The notes beneath the pieces were generated by a model. The model made no database searches. It worked only from the letters and a program-made list of their open reading frames with translations, and was not told where the DNA came from. 64,000 nt of DNA from Erysipelotrichaceae bacterium (lineage in GTDB: Bacteria; Bacillota_I; Bacilli_A; Erysipelotrichales; Erysipelotrichaceae), in NCBI GenBank assembly GCA_017550145.1, contig JAFZQG010000040.1:19173-83172 (forward strand), read 5' to 3'. Of this stretch, positions 11,255 through 18,552 are shown piece after piece; position 1 is the first letter of the stretch, and the number at the start of each line of letters is the position of its first letter. A program made the translations under genes and the position numbers.

Positions 11255-12063
11255 GAAAGGAATTCCTTGAAGAAAGCGATCGTCGCATCCGTCAGCTGCT
11301 TGGAAAGATCCGGACGTTCATTCCAGGCTCCGAAACCATGATCGGCTCCCTTGACCGTAACCAGTTTTCTTTCTTTGGCACTAGCCAGATTCTCATATGT
11401 TTCCTGCGCAACCTTATATGGAACGGTAATATCCTCATCGCCATGAACGACCAGTGCAGCACCTGTATATTCCTTCAGTCCTTTAACCGGAGAAAGATTT
11501 TCCATCTGATCGATAAGTCTTTTACTTAATTTGATATATGTATCGTCAAAACCGTTATAGAAATCACAATAACCTTTTTCTTCACATTCTTTCTTAATCT
11601 GAACCAAAGGAACACCTAAGAAATCCTCTTCGCCATTGAAACCATCATAGGCAGCAGCCGCCCATAATCCGATACATTTTATTTCCGGATGTTTCTGTAT
11701 ATACAGAGATGTAAGTTTACCGCCCATACTGTAACCGATCATACCGACATTGCTTAAATCCAGTTCATAATTCTCTTTAACACATTCATAGGCACTGTCG
11801 ATATCATCAAGACAGTTTTCCAGAGTATAGTTGATGAAATCATCTTTGGATTCATCGCAGCCCGGAAAACCCATCATGACTGACATAATGCCATTCTGAG
11901 CCAGTGTTTCAGCTACTGTCACAAAACGTCCGTCTTCGGTCCTGTTGGCTTTAAAACCATGGGCACAGATCAGAAGTTTTGCGGGATAGGAATCCGCTTC
12001 AATGATCGTTAAAGGAATTACGGTATTTCTTTTTGAAATTATTTCGGTATCGATTCTTTTCAT
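11251..12063 (-). CDS. Alpha/beta hydrolase (esterase-like)
   Basis: The 270-residue cytoplasmic protein has the oxyanion region CAHGFKANR, the nucleophile elbow GYSMGG (Ser112), an acid in VVHGDEDITVP (about Asp209) and the catalytic histidine in GADHGFG (His242). These give a complete Ser-Asp-His triad. It is the first gene of the nucleoside operon and overlaps the glycohydrolase gene by 4 nt (ATGA). A -10-like TATAAT lies at 12104-12109 on the minus strand, over the end of the preceding gene. It could deacylate a modified substrate before the glycohydrolase acts, but the substrate is unknown. Confidence 0.88.
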   Translation of the reverse strand: MKRIDTEIISKRNTVIPLTIIEADSYPAKLLICAHGFKANRTEDGRFVTVAETLAQNGIMSVMMGFPGCDESKDDFINYTLENCLDDIDSAYECVKENYELDLSNVGMIGYSMGGKLTSLYIQKHPEIKCIGLWAAAAYDGFNGEEDFLGVPLVQIKKECEEKGYCDFYNGFDDTYIKLSKRLIDQMENLSPVKGLKEYTGAALVVHGDEDITVPYKVAQETYENLASAKERKLVTVKGADHGFGAWNERPDLSKQLTDATIAFFKEFLS

Positions 12064-12104
12064 AGCTTAGCCTTTCTATACAGTTATATTGTTTTCTAAG
12101 TAAA

Positions 12105-12638
12105 TTATACGCTATCGATGTTTATCGTTTCGTTTTCATGAGTTCTTGATCCGATGATGATCTTATCGATCATGATCGGTTTATAAATGATCCTGTCTTT
12201 TATCCTTTCATACATCATATCCAGTTTATCCTCATCGGGATTACGGAATAACGTAACATGCGGAGCATAGTTATGATCATATTCATCAAGCGGAATACCG
12301 TATTCGTTCAGTAATAATTCATCAAGTTCATTATGAATATCATTCAGTTTCTCTTCATCAGTAAATCTTAGCCATAAAAGGTCCTTATAACGTTCAAGAT
12401 AATACGGACCACAGTTTACTGAACTATGATTCTTCATATACCGGATCACTTCTTCCTTAATATCTGAAAAACAGTCTGTATAAAAACTTCTTTTGAAAGA
12501 AACATGTAAAGGAAAGTTCAGATATCTTTCCGAAAGAAAAAGATCTTTATTACATTCGCGGCATATTTCATTGATATTGTCGATTATCTCCTGGTTTATA
12601 ACACCATAGATCCACATCAGTTCTTTCATCATTTCCAT
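12105..12638 (-). CDS. 2H phosphoesterase (2'-5' RNA ligase / cyclic phosphodiesterase-like)
   Basis: The 177-residue protein carries the two HxS/T motifs that define the 2H superfamily: LHVSF (His45, Ser47) and PHVTLF (His127, Thr129). Members act on 2',3'-cyclic phosphates or 2'-5' linkages in RNA or nucleotides. The start is uncertain: no clear Shine-Dalgarno precedes 12638, and internal ATGs at codons 3 and 4 are possible. It begins just 7 nt after the terminator of the upstream GGDEF-EAL gene, so it needs read-through or its own promoter inside that gene's end. Confidence 0.78.
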   Translation of the reverse strand: MEMMKELMWIYGVINQEIIDNINEICRECNKDLFLSERYLNFPLHVSFKRSFYTDCFSDIKEEVIRYMKNHSSVNCGPYYLERYKDLLWLRFTDEEKLNDIHNELDELLLNEYGIPLDEYDHNYAPHVTLFRNPDEDKLDMMYERIKDRIIYKPIMIDKIIIGSRTHENETINIDSV

Positions 12639-12644
12639 GATAAC

Positions 12645-12667
12645 AAAAAGAGAAGCAAATGCTTCTC
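12645..12667 (-). terminator. Terminator of the GGDEF-EAL gene
   Basis: Stem GAGAAGC/GCTTCTC (12650-12656 with 12661-12667, 4-nt loop), with TTTTT following on the minus strand. It abuts the stop codon. Confidence 0.8.
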
Positions 12668-14356
12668 CTAGGATACATCGTAATGATGTCTTTTCAGACG
12701 GTCTTCAAAGTCATCGACCGGCAAAGGTTTATCGAAATAGAAACCCTGAGCCAGATCGCAGTTATTCTCTTTGAGGACATGAACCTGCGAATCAGTTTCA
12801 ACACCTTCCGCAATACATTCAAGACCAAGTTCCTTGGCCATGGCTACAACATACTTGAACATGATGCTTCTGGTACTCTTTTCGTCATCTTCCTCAACCG
12901 GTAGGAAGCTGCGGTCAACTTTCATGACATTCCACGGTACTTCCTTGATCAGATTGAGCGATGAATAGCCGATACCGAAATCATCGACAGAAGTATAAAT
13001 ACCGGCCATCTGTAAACCGCTGACGACACGCTTCAGATCTCTGAATTCGACGTCGGTCGTGGTTTCGGTCAGTTCTATTTCCACATACTGATGCGGAACA
13101 TTGTTGCGGTCAACGATCTCAATGATATGATCGAGCAGTTCTTCATCGATCATGTGTTTACGTGATAAGTTAACAGATACTCTGACGACGTTCTTTCCTT
13201 CATCCAGCCAGCGGCGGATATCACGGCAGACATGATCCAGCATATAGAAGTCCAGCTTGCAGATATCATTCGTCGTTTCCATAAGCGGAATGAAATCATT
13301 AGGCTGAATGATCATACCGTCATGTTTCCAGCGGCATAAAGCTTCAGCACCAATCAGATTACCGTTCTGGATATCGATCTTCGGCTGATAATAAACCAGG
13401 AATTCCTCATTCTTCATCGCATCAGGCAATAACTGCTGGATATGAGCCAGTCTTTCCTTATCGGCAGCCATCGTATCGTTATACATGACAATGGATGAAT
13501 TTCCATCATTTCTCGCAGCACCTAAAGCGATATAGGTCTTGTTCATAACTTCCGGCGCAACTTCGTTATAATCTTCCGGAACCACATAAACACCGGCATT
13601 GGCAGATACTCTGACCTTTGCCCCTGTGTTCATATCGTACTTAACTTCATAGCCATCCAGGATCGGTATAACATCGGATAAATTATTTTTTTCTGTCAGC
13701 ATGACAAAATTATCTCCGCCCATCCGGCATACGGTTCCATCTTCACCACACGCTTTAGTAAGTGCATCGATATAGTTGCGCATAGCGATATCTCCTGCCG
13801 CCCTGCCCAGCTGCTGGTTTATGGTTGAAAAGTGTTTGAGATTAAACTGAATTGCAGCTCTGTTATACAGTTTGCCCTGGCTCTTAAACTGTTCGAGAGT
13901 CCGCATATAGTAACGGAAGTTCTTATAACCAAAATCATCATAGAAAGTGAAACGTTCAAGAATTCTCGTCAGTCGGCTGCGGCTCATGAAACTTAAGATC
14001 GTTTTCATGACCAGGTCAACTTTAAAATGTTCATCTTCATTTAACGGTTCAGCGTCATCGGTCATATAAATACTGCAGCAGGCAACCGTCATTGCCGGAG
14101 TAACAACTCTGATCTTCTCTACTTCTCTACAATCCTCGCCTGAATCGTAACAGACGATCTCTTCGCACTTCCCTAACTCTTCATGCTGTAAAGAATCATA
14201 GAATCTGGTTACACCTTTGGATATTCTGAAAAGCTTGCACAGTTTGGTCAGTGCCTGATTGACCGCCGGCAGATCAAGATCCTTGAGATCAGTCATTGCT
14301 ATGATCAGTTCCTGGAAGTATTCGTAGTATTTCAGGTTGTATTCCTCTTGCGTCAT
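12668..14356 (-). CDS. GAF-like/degenerate GGDEF/EAL protein, predicted c-di-GMP phosphodiesterase
   Basis: The 562-residue protein has no membrane segment. An N-terminal GAF-like region (about 1-130) is followed by a GGDEF domain (about 140-295) whose signature is GGDNF (213-217) and whose metal-site Asp is replaced (FNLKHF), so cyclase activity is unlikely. The EAL domain (about 300-555) keeps AEALCRW (338), VNLS, ELTET, DDFGIGYSSL (458), MKVDRSF (479) and AEGVET, so it should hydrolyse c-di-GMP. The degenerate GGDEF may bind GTP or ligand as a regulator. AAGAGG precedes the ATG. A cre-like site overlaps the transcription start region. Confidence 0.93.
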   Translation of the reverse strand: MTQEEYNLKYYEYFQELIIAMTDLKDLDLPAVNQALTKLCKLFRISKGVTRFYDSLQHEELGKCEEIVCYDSGEDCREVEKIRVVTPAMTVACCSIYMTDDAEPLNEDEHFKVDLVMKTILSFMSRSRLTRILERFTFYDDFGYKNFRYYMRTLEQFKSQGKLYNRAAIQFNLKHFSTINQQLGRAAGDIAMRNYIDALTKACGEDGTVCRMGGDNFVMLTEKNNLSDVIPILDGYEVKYDMNTGAKVRVSANAGVYVVPEDYNEVAPEVMNKTYIALGAARNDGNSSIVMYNDTMAADKERLAHIQQLLPDAMKNEEFLVYYQPKIDIQNGNLIGAEALCRWKHDGMIIQPNDFIPLMETTNDICKLDFYMLDHVCRDIRRWLDEGKNVVRVSVNLSRKHMIDEELLDHIIEIVDRNNVPHQYVEIELTETTTDVEFRDLKRVVSGLQMAGIYTSVDDFGIGYSSLNLIKEVPWNVMKVDRSFLPVEEDDEKSTRSIMFKYVVAMAKELGLECIAEGVETDSQVHVLKENNCDLAQGFYFDKPLPVDDFEDRLKRHHYDVS

Positions 14357-14376
14357 AAGTACCTCTTCTTGTACTG

Positions 14377-14390
14377 TTTAAGCGCTTACA
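14377..14390. promoter_or_regulatory. cre-like site (CcpA) upstream of the GGDEF-EAL gene
   Basis: TTTAAGCGCTTACA agrees with the cre consensus TGWAANCGNTNWCA at 13 of 14 positions. It lies just downstream of the -10 box, where CcpA binding normally represses. Confidence 0.65.
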
Positions 14391-14394
14391 GTAA

Positions 14395-14421
14395 ATTATA
14401 TTTTAACATGATATATTCCAA
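14395..14421 (-). promoter_or_regulatory. Promoter of the GGDEF-EAL gene
   Basis: A perfect TATAAT (14395-14400 on the minus strand) has TTGGAA 15 nt upstream, or TCTTGG at 17 nt. The spacing of the better -35 is short. Confidence 0.6.
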
Positions 14422-14452
14422 GAAAAAAGCATTATTCACTAACATTTTGAAC

Positions 14453-14489
14453 AAAAAAAATAGACATAGTTCAACTTTGAACTATGTCT
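14453..14489 (-). terminator. Terminator of the TIR gene
   Basis: Perfect 12-bp stem (14462-14473 with 14478-14489, 4-nt loop) with eight Ts after ATT on the minus strand; it begins at the stop codon. Confidence 0.9.
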
Positions 14490-16528
14490 TATTCTTCATT
14501 GATCATGATGAATCCGTACTGCTTGATGATGAATTCCTTAAGCTTGTTGAAGTAAGAAACACCATCGCTGGTATCGATCCTTCCGTCAAACAGCATGACC
14601 GGTAAGGATATCAGTTTTTCACGGTTTTCATTGGTCAGATCGCCGATCGAGAACTGGACCTTTAACGGGGTCATCTTGGTACTGCTGAAGGAGCCGCCGT
14701 ATTCTTTGATCTTGCCGACTTTAAGAGTTTTAACGATATCAAGAACCTTGCTGCCGATGCAGACCCGGAAAGTGTAGGCAATATCGTTCTTATTCAGTGG
14801 TTCAGTCGGATTGAAACACTTATCGAAACGCTGCAGTAATAATTCTAATTCATTGAAATCGACTTTCCAGGAATTGGAACGGTTATTGATCATTTCCAGC
14901 AGTTCCACATATTCAAACCATTCCTCTTTCTTACGCAGATTGACGATCCTGTCCAAATCCCAGTTCTTGAGATACAGATCAGCACCGAGTTTTTCGATTT
15001 CATCGAGGATCTCGCAGTTCTCAAAGAATTCGGAGAATGCATACTGGAGTTCTTCGATACTGACTTCCTTCTCACCCTGGTTCAGATAGAGATAATTCAG
15101 ATAGAAATTCTCCGGTCTGGCATCATCCGGTAAGAGCGCTTTGCACTGGAAGCAGTTTGTAAAGATTGAATTGTAGTAGATATCGATCAGACGTTTTAAC
15201 TGATGGTGGAACGGTTTATTCGCGTCAAACAGACAGTTGATGACCGGATCCTTGCCGTTCTCATCTTCCCTTCTGGTGATATAGTTGCGATAGAACAGCG
15301 TACGGCTGTATGTATCGACCTTGCCATGAGATTCGGTACCGTTCATATGGGTCTGGCAGAAAGCCTGCATCGAGATATTCTTTAAGGTAATAAGGAATTC
15401 GTCGATCTGGTTTTCATTAAGATGCATATTCTTGGCCAGAAGTTCATTGTTCTCTCTGTCCATAGCCAGATTCGAACAGAAACGCAGGAATTCGACGCTG
15501 TGCTGATCAAACTGTTTTGTCCAGTTTTCTCTGATGCAGTAAAGTGAAGTTTCGGCACACAGTTCATTCCATTTTTCGATGATTTCATTTTCTTCTTCGT
15601 TTCTGGACTGTTTATGAATAAACGGAGTGAATTCACTGCTGCCATAAAGGAATACGACGATCGAGCCGTTAGCCAGCAGTCTGCGGAAGGCTTCCTTCTC
15701 TTCCCCCTCGTTTACTAACATGTTTCTGAACAGCTGATTATAGATGATCGAATTACGTTTGATGATCACCTGCTTGCAGTGAAAGAACGACAGATAGAAA
15801 TTGCGTTTGCGGTAGTCATAGAGATAATTATTGATCTTATCCGAACAGAAACCGTAATCTTCAAATTCCTTATAGAGTTCATTCTCCGGATCATACATGA
15901 TTTCCGGGATCCATTGATTATCTAACGCAAAAGGATATACACAGGACGGCGAAAGATCAGCCGGGAAGACCTTGTAGTAGACATTGTTTCCAAGATTGTC
16001 AAAAGCTTTTTCCGGAACACTGTTGGAGTTGATGAAAGCATCATCTTCTTCATCGGAGATCACGATATTTCCTTCATCGATACCTTCATGTTTGATCGCC
16101 GAAAGGAGTTTTTTCATCGCATCGATCGTTACTTCGCCATAAGCACTTAATTCAATATACTGATATTGCGAAAGATAATCGATAATACCTTTGGCACTTT
16201 CGTTATCTTTGAACCAGGACTGATGAATATGACCGATTACCACGAAAAACAGACGGAATTTGGATAATCCTTCATTTTTCATCTTTTCCAGCGAATAATT
16301 GATTTCCTTTAAAACTTCTTTTCTTCTTAATGAGCTGGCCGAAAGAACGCCAACCACCACATCGGCCTGAGCCAGCGCTTCTTCGATATCATTTGACCAG
16401 CCGCTGCCTAAAGTCAGCTTCTCCGAATCGATCCAGACATCACAACCGTGGCGTCTGAGATAGCGGGCAATACCGTGAGCGCAGATATTATCCTGATGCG
16501 AATAGCTTATGAATACTTTTTCATTCAT
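14489..16528 (-). CDS. TIR-domain protein with large uncharacterised C-terminal region
   Basis: The 679-residue protein has a TIR domain at about 1-150: KVFISYSHQD (strand A), DVWIDSEKL (box 2 region), and VLSASSLRRKEVLKEI, where Glu75 sits where the catalytic glutamate of NAD-cleaving TIRs lies. The remaining 530 residues match no family I recognise; they are mixed alpha/beta, rich in aromatic and acidic residues, with no signal peptide, no ATPase motif and no membrane helix. Prokaryotic TIR proteins often act in anti-phage abortive defence by degrading NAD or making cyclic ADP-ribose signals. No Thoeris ThsA, SIR2, NLR or CBASS gene is adjacent. The gene has its own -10 (TATAAT at 16556-16561) and terminator, so it is a single-gene unit. 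Ribosome site is weak (AGAGG). Confidence 0.88.
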   Translation of the reverse strand: MNEKVFISYSHQDNICAHGIARYLRRHGCDVWIDSEKLTLGSGWSNDIEEALAQADVVVGVLSASSLRRKEVLKEINYSLEKMKNEGLSKFRLFFVVIGHIHQSWFKDNESAKGIIDYLSQYQYIELSAYGEVTIDAMKKLLSAIKHEGIDEGNIVISDEEDDAFINSNSVPEKAFDNLGNNVYYKVFPADLSPSCVYPFALDNQWIPEIMYDPENELYKEFEDYGFCSDKINNYLYDYRKRNFYLSFFHCKQVIIKRNSIIYNQLFRNMLVNEGEEKEAFRRLLANGSIVVFLYGSSEFTPFIHKQSRNEEENEIIEKWNELCAETSLYCIRENWTKQFDQHSVEFLRFCSNLAMDRENNELLAKNMHLNENQIDEFLITLKNISMQAFCQTHMNGTESHGKVDTYSRTLFYRNYITRREDENGKDPVINCLFDANKPFHHQLKRLIDIYYNSIFTNCFQCKALLPDDARPENFYLNYLYLNQGEKEVSIEELQYAFSEFFENCEILDEIEKLGADLYLKNWDLDRIVNLRKKEEWFEYVELLEMINNRSNSWKVDFNELELLLQRFDKCFNPTEPLNKNDIAYTFRVCIGSKVLDIVKTLKVGKIKEYGGSFSSTKMTPLKVQFSIGDLTNENREKLISLPVMLFDGRIDTSDGVSYFNKLKEFIIKQYGFIMINEE

Positions 16529-16566
16529 AGTGAACCTCTAAAAATACTTCTGATAATTATATGATA

Positions 16567-16596
16567 TTAAAAAACCCCGGATATTACTATCAGAGG
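16567..16596 (-). terminator. Terminator of the S1-domain gene
   Basis: Stem CCTCTGATA/TATCCGGGG (16588-16596 with 16575-16583; one mismatch, one G-U) with loop GTAA, followed by six Ts on the minus strand. It overlaps the last codons. Confidence 0.6.
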
Positions 16597-16958
16597 CCTT
16601 CGTTTACTTCCTTGATCCATTCCGGCATCTTATCCTTGATGGTACCGAAACCCTTCTCATGAGGCGGCATGCCCAGGAATTTGACCCGTTTGGTATAACG
16701 GCGGGTATTCTGGGAGAGAGCTTTAAAAGATAATCTTAACTGTTTATGTTCGCGATCGATGTCGATGACTTTGACCATGACATATTCATCGATCTGCACA
16801 AAATTATCGATATTTCTGACAAAGCCGTTTGAGATTTCCGATATGTGAATCAGACCTGTAACGTCATCATCAAATCTCACAAAAGCTCCGTAAGGTTTGA
16901 TTCCCGTTACTCTGCCATATACCGTCATACCGACTTTGTAGTCATTGATTGAGCTCAT
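16590..16958 (-). CDS. S1-domain RNA-binding protein (CvfD/YugI, general stress protein 13-like)
   Basis: The 122-residue protein has one S1 domain at about 5-75 (VGMTVYGRVTGIKPYGAFVRF, GLIHISEIS, VKVIDIDREHKQLRLSFKAL) and a basic C-terminal tail. This is the size and layout of the CvfD/YugI family of ribosome- or RNA-associated regulators in Bacillota. A perfect TATAAT lies at 16968-16973, only 9 nt from the ATG, and no spaced Shine-Dalgarno exists, so the transcript is probably leaderless. It is divergent from the NfuA-like gene. Confidence 0.88.
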   Translation of the reverse strand: MSSINDYKVGMTVYGRVTGIKPYGAFVRFDDDVTGLIHISEISNGFVRNIDNFVQIDEYVMVKVIDIDREHKQLRLSFKALSQNTRRYTKRVKFLGMPPHEKGFGTIKDKMPEWIKEVNEGL

Positions 16959-16997
16959 ACCTCAACTATTATAACACGCAGCCCATAATCATTTTTC

Positions 16998-17027
16998 TTG
17001 GATTTTAAAGTGTTCTGGTGTTATATT
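16998..17027 (+). promoter_or_regulatory. Promoter of the NfuA-like gene
   Basis: TTGGAT (16998-17003), 18 nt, TATATT (17022-17027) with an extended TG upstream of the -10. The GGAG ribosome site follows about 7 nt later, giving a very short leader. Confidence 0.65.
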
Positions 17028-17046
17028 TTTTATGGAGAATATTTTT

Positions 17047-17283
17047 ATGGATAGAGAAGAAAAAATCAGACTTATTGAAAAGACGATCGAAAAAGTCAGA
17101 CCATATATTCAGAACGACGGCGGTGATGTCCAGTTCGTAAGACTGGAAGATGACATTGTCTATGTCAGCGTACATGGTGCCTGTGTCGGATGTATGGCTC
17201 TGGACTATACGCTCAAGGAAGGTGTCGAGGCACTGATCCTTGATGAAGTCGAAGGCATTAAAGAAGTAAGACTTGCAGAATAA
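17047..17283 (+). CDS. NifU C-terminal-domain (NfuA-type) iron-sulfur cluster protein
   Basis: I chose the ATG at 17047 because GGAG lies 9 nt upstream; the ATG at 17032 overlaps that site. The 78-residue product is a single Nfu domain: IRPYIQNDGGDVQFV-type start and the cluster-binding GACVGCMALDYTLK with CxxC. It would carry or transfer a 4Fe-4S cluster to client enzymes; the aconitase at 30.8 kb is one possible client. It is monocistronic with a terminator directly after the stop. Confidence 0.9.
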   Translation: MDREEKIRLIEKTIEKVRPYIQNDGGDVQFVRLEDDIVYVSVHGACVGCMALDYTLKEGVEALILDEVEGIKEVRLAE

Positions 17284-17285
17284 AA

Positions 17286-17304
17286 CGGACAATTGTCCGC
17301 TTTA
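17286..17304. terminator. Terminator between the convergent NfuA-like and RlmI-like genes
   Basis: The dyad CGGACA-AT-TGTCCG lies at 17286-17299 and is followed on the plus strand by CTTTATTTTTT. It can also serve the minus-strand gene. Confidence 0.75.
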
Positions 17305-17308
17305 TTTT

Positions 17309-18496
17309 TTATCTGTTGTTTACCTGAACGATTATACACTTGAGATAATCGGAAACATTGCTTCCCATAATGATCGGATGATCGGGAGCCTGAGCCCTGC
17401 TTTCCACGAGTCTTAAGCGTTTGTGCGAATCGTTGGCAGCCGAGAGGATAATCTTCATAAACAGATCCCTTGGCATATATTCACTGCATGAACATGTAAC
17501 TAAGAAACCACCAGGATTCAGTAATTTCATCGCTCTGTAGTTTATCTCTTTATAACCCTTGGAAGCATTTTTGACGGAATTCTTTGATTTGGTGAAAGCC
17601 GGAGGATCGAGAATTATGACGTCATATTTCGCTTTTTTTCTTTCCTCTTCGATCAGATAATCAAAGACATCCGCAACGATGAATTCCGTATTCGTAAAAC
17701 CATTCAGTTCGCTGTTTTCTCTGGCCTGTTCAATAGCCAGTTCCGAAGCATCGATACCTGTTACCTTTTCCGCAACCAGAGCGGCACTTAACGCAAAGCC
17801 GCCCGTATGAGTACAGCAGTCCAGTACTTTCTTGCCTTCGCATAACTTGCGTATAGCCAGATGATTGTATTTCTGATCAAGGAAATAACCGGTCTTCTGC
17901 CCTTCCGCAATATTGACTTTAAGTTTGACGCCGTTTTCTTCCACTTCGATCAGCGTTTCAAACGGTTCACTCAAAAATCCTTTTACTCTTTCTAAACCTT
18001 CCAGCGTTCTGACTCTGGCATCGCTTCTTTCGTAGATTCCTCTGATCTTTACACCGTCGTTCTCTAATACTTCCTTCAGGCATTCCGCCAGCATCTCTTT
18101 CCTGACATTCATACCTAAGGTATCGACTTCAAAAACCAGAATGTCATTGAACTTATCAACGATCAGGCCCGGTAAACGGTCGGAATCGGAAAACACGATC
18201 CTGCAGCAGTCAGTATCGACAACGCTCTTTCGATAATTCCAGGCATCAGAGAATCTTTTCATAAAGAAGTCTCTATCGATCTTATCATTGCGGTTACGGG
18301 TCAGGATTCTGATTCTGATCTTGGAATTGTCATTGATATAACCATAACCGATGAAATCATCCTTGAATGAAACAACTTCGACAATATCGCCGTTTTCATA
18401 TGTTCCGTCGATCTTATCTATTTCATTGTCAAAAATCCACAGTCCGCCTGCACTGATGGTTCTGCCTTCATTTTTTTTTAAAGTGATTCTGATCAT
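17309..18496 (-). CDS. Class I SAM-dependent rRNA methyltransferase, RlmI-like
   Basis: The 395-residue protein has an N-terminal PUA-like region (about 1-75), a central domain, and a Rossmann methyltransferase with VLDCCTHTGGFALSAA (SAM loop), VTGIDAS, IILDPPAFTKSK and TCSCSEYM. This is the RlmI architecture (23S rRNA cytosine-5 methylation at position 1962 in E. coli). The ATG follows a perfect TATAAT (18503-18508) by 6 nt with no Shine-Dalgarno, so it is a leaderless candidate. It is monocistronic, after the ileS terminator. Confidence 0.9.
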   Translation of the reverse strand: MIRITLKKNEGRTISAGGLWIFDNEIDKIDGTYENGDIVEVVSFKDDFIGYGYINDNSKIRIRILTRNRNDKIDRDFFMKRFSDAWNYRKSVVDTDCCRIVFSDSDRLPGLIVDKFNDILVFEVDTLGMNVRKEMLAECLKEVLENDGVKIRGIYERSDARVRTLEGLERVKGFLSEPFETLIEVEENGVKLKVNIAEGQKTGYFLDQKYNHLAIRKLCEGKKVLDCCTHTGGFALSAALVAEKVTGIDASELAIEQARENSELNGFTNTEFIVADVFDYLIEEERKKAKYDVIILDPPAFTKSKNSVKNASKGYKEINYRAMKLLNPGGFLVTCSCSEYMPRDLFMKIILSAANDSHKRLRLVESRAQAPDHPIIMGSNVSDYLKCIIVQVNNR

Positions 18497-18522
18497 AAGA
18501 ACATTATACTATTTCGCGCATT

Positions 18523-18547
18523 AGAAAAACGGGAATTGATCCCGTTT
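18523..18547 (-). terminator. Terminator of ileS
   Basis: Stem AAACGGGA/TCCCGTTT (18540-18547 with 18527-18534, 5-nt loop) followed by T-rich sequence on the minus strand. Confidence 0.8.
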
Positions 18548-18552
18548 GATTC

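Noticed and set aside
14489..16528. Thoeris or CBASS defence system
   Set aside because: Only a TIR gene is present; no ThsA-like, cyclase or effector gene lies beside it.
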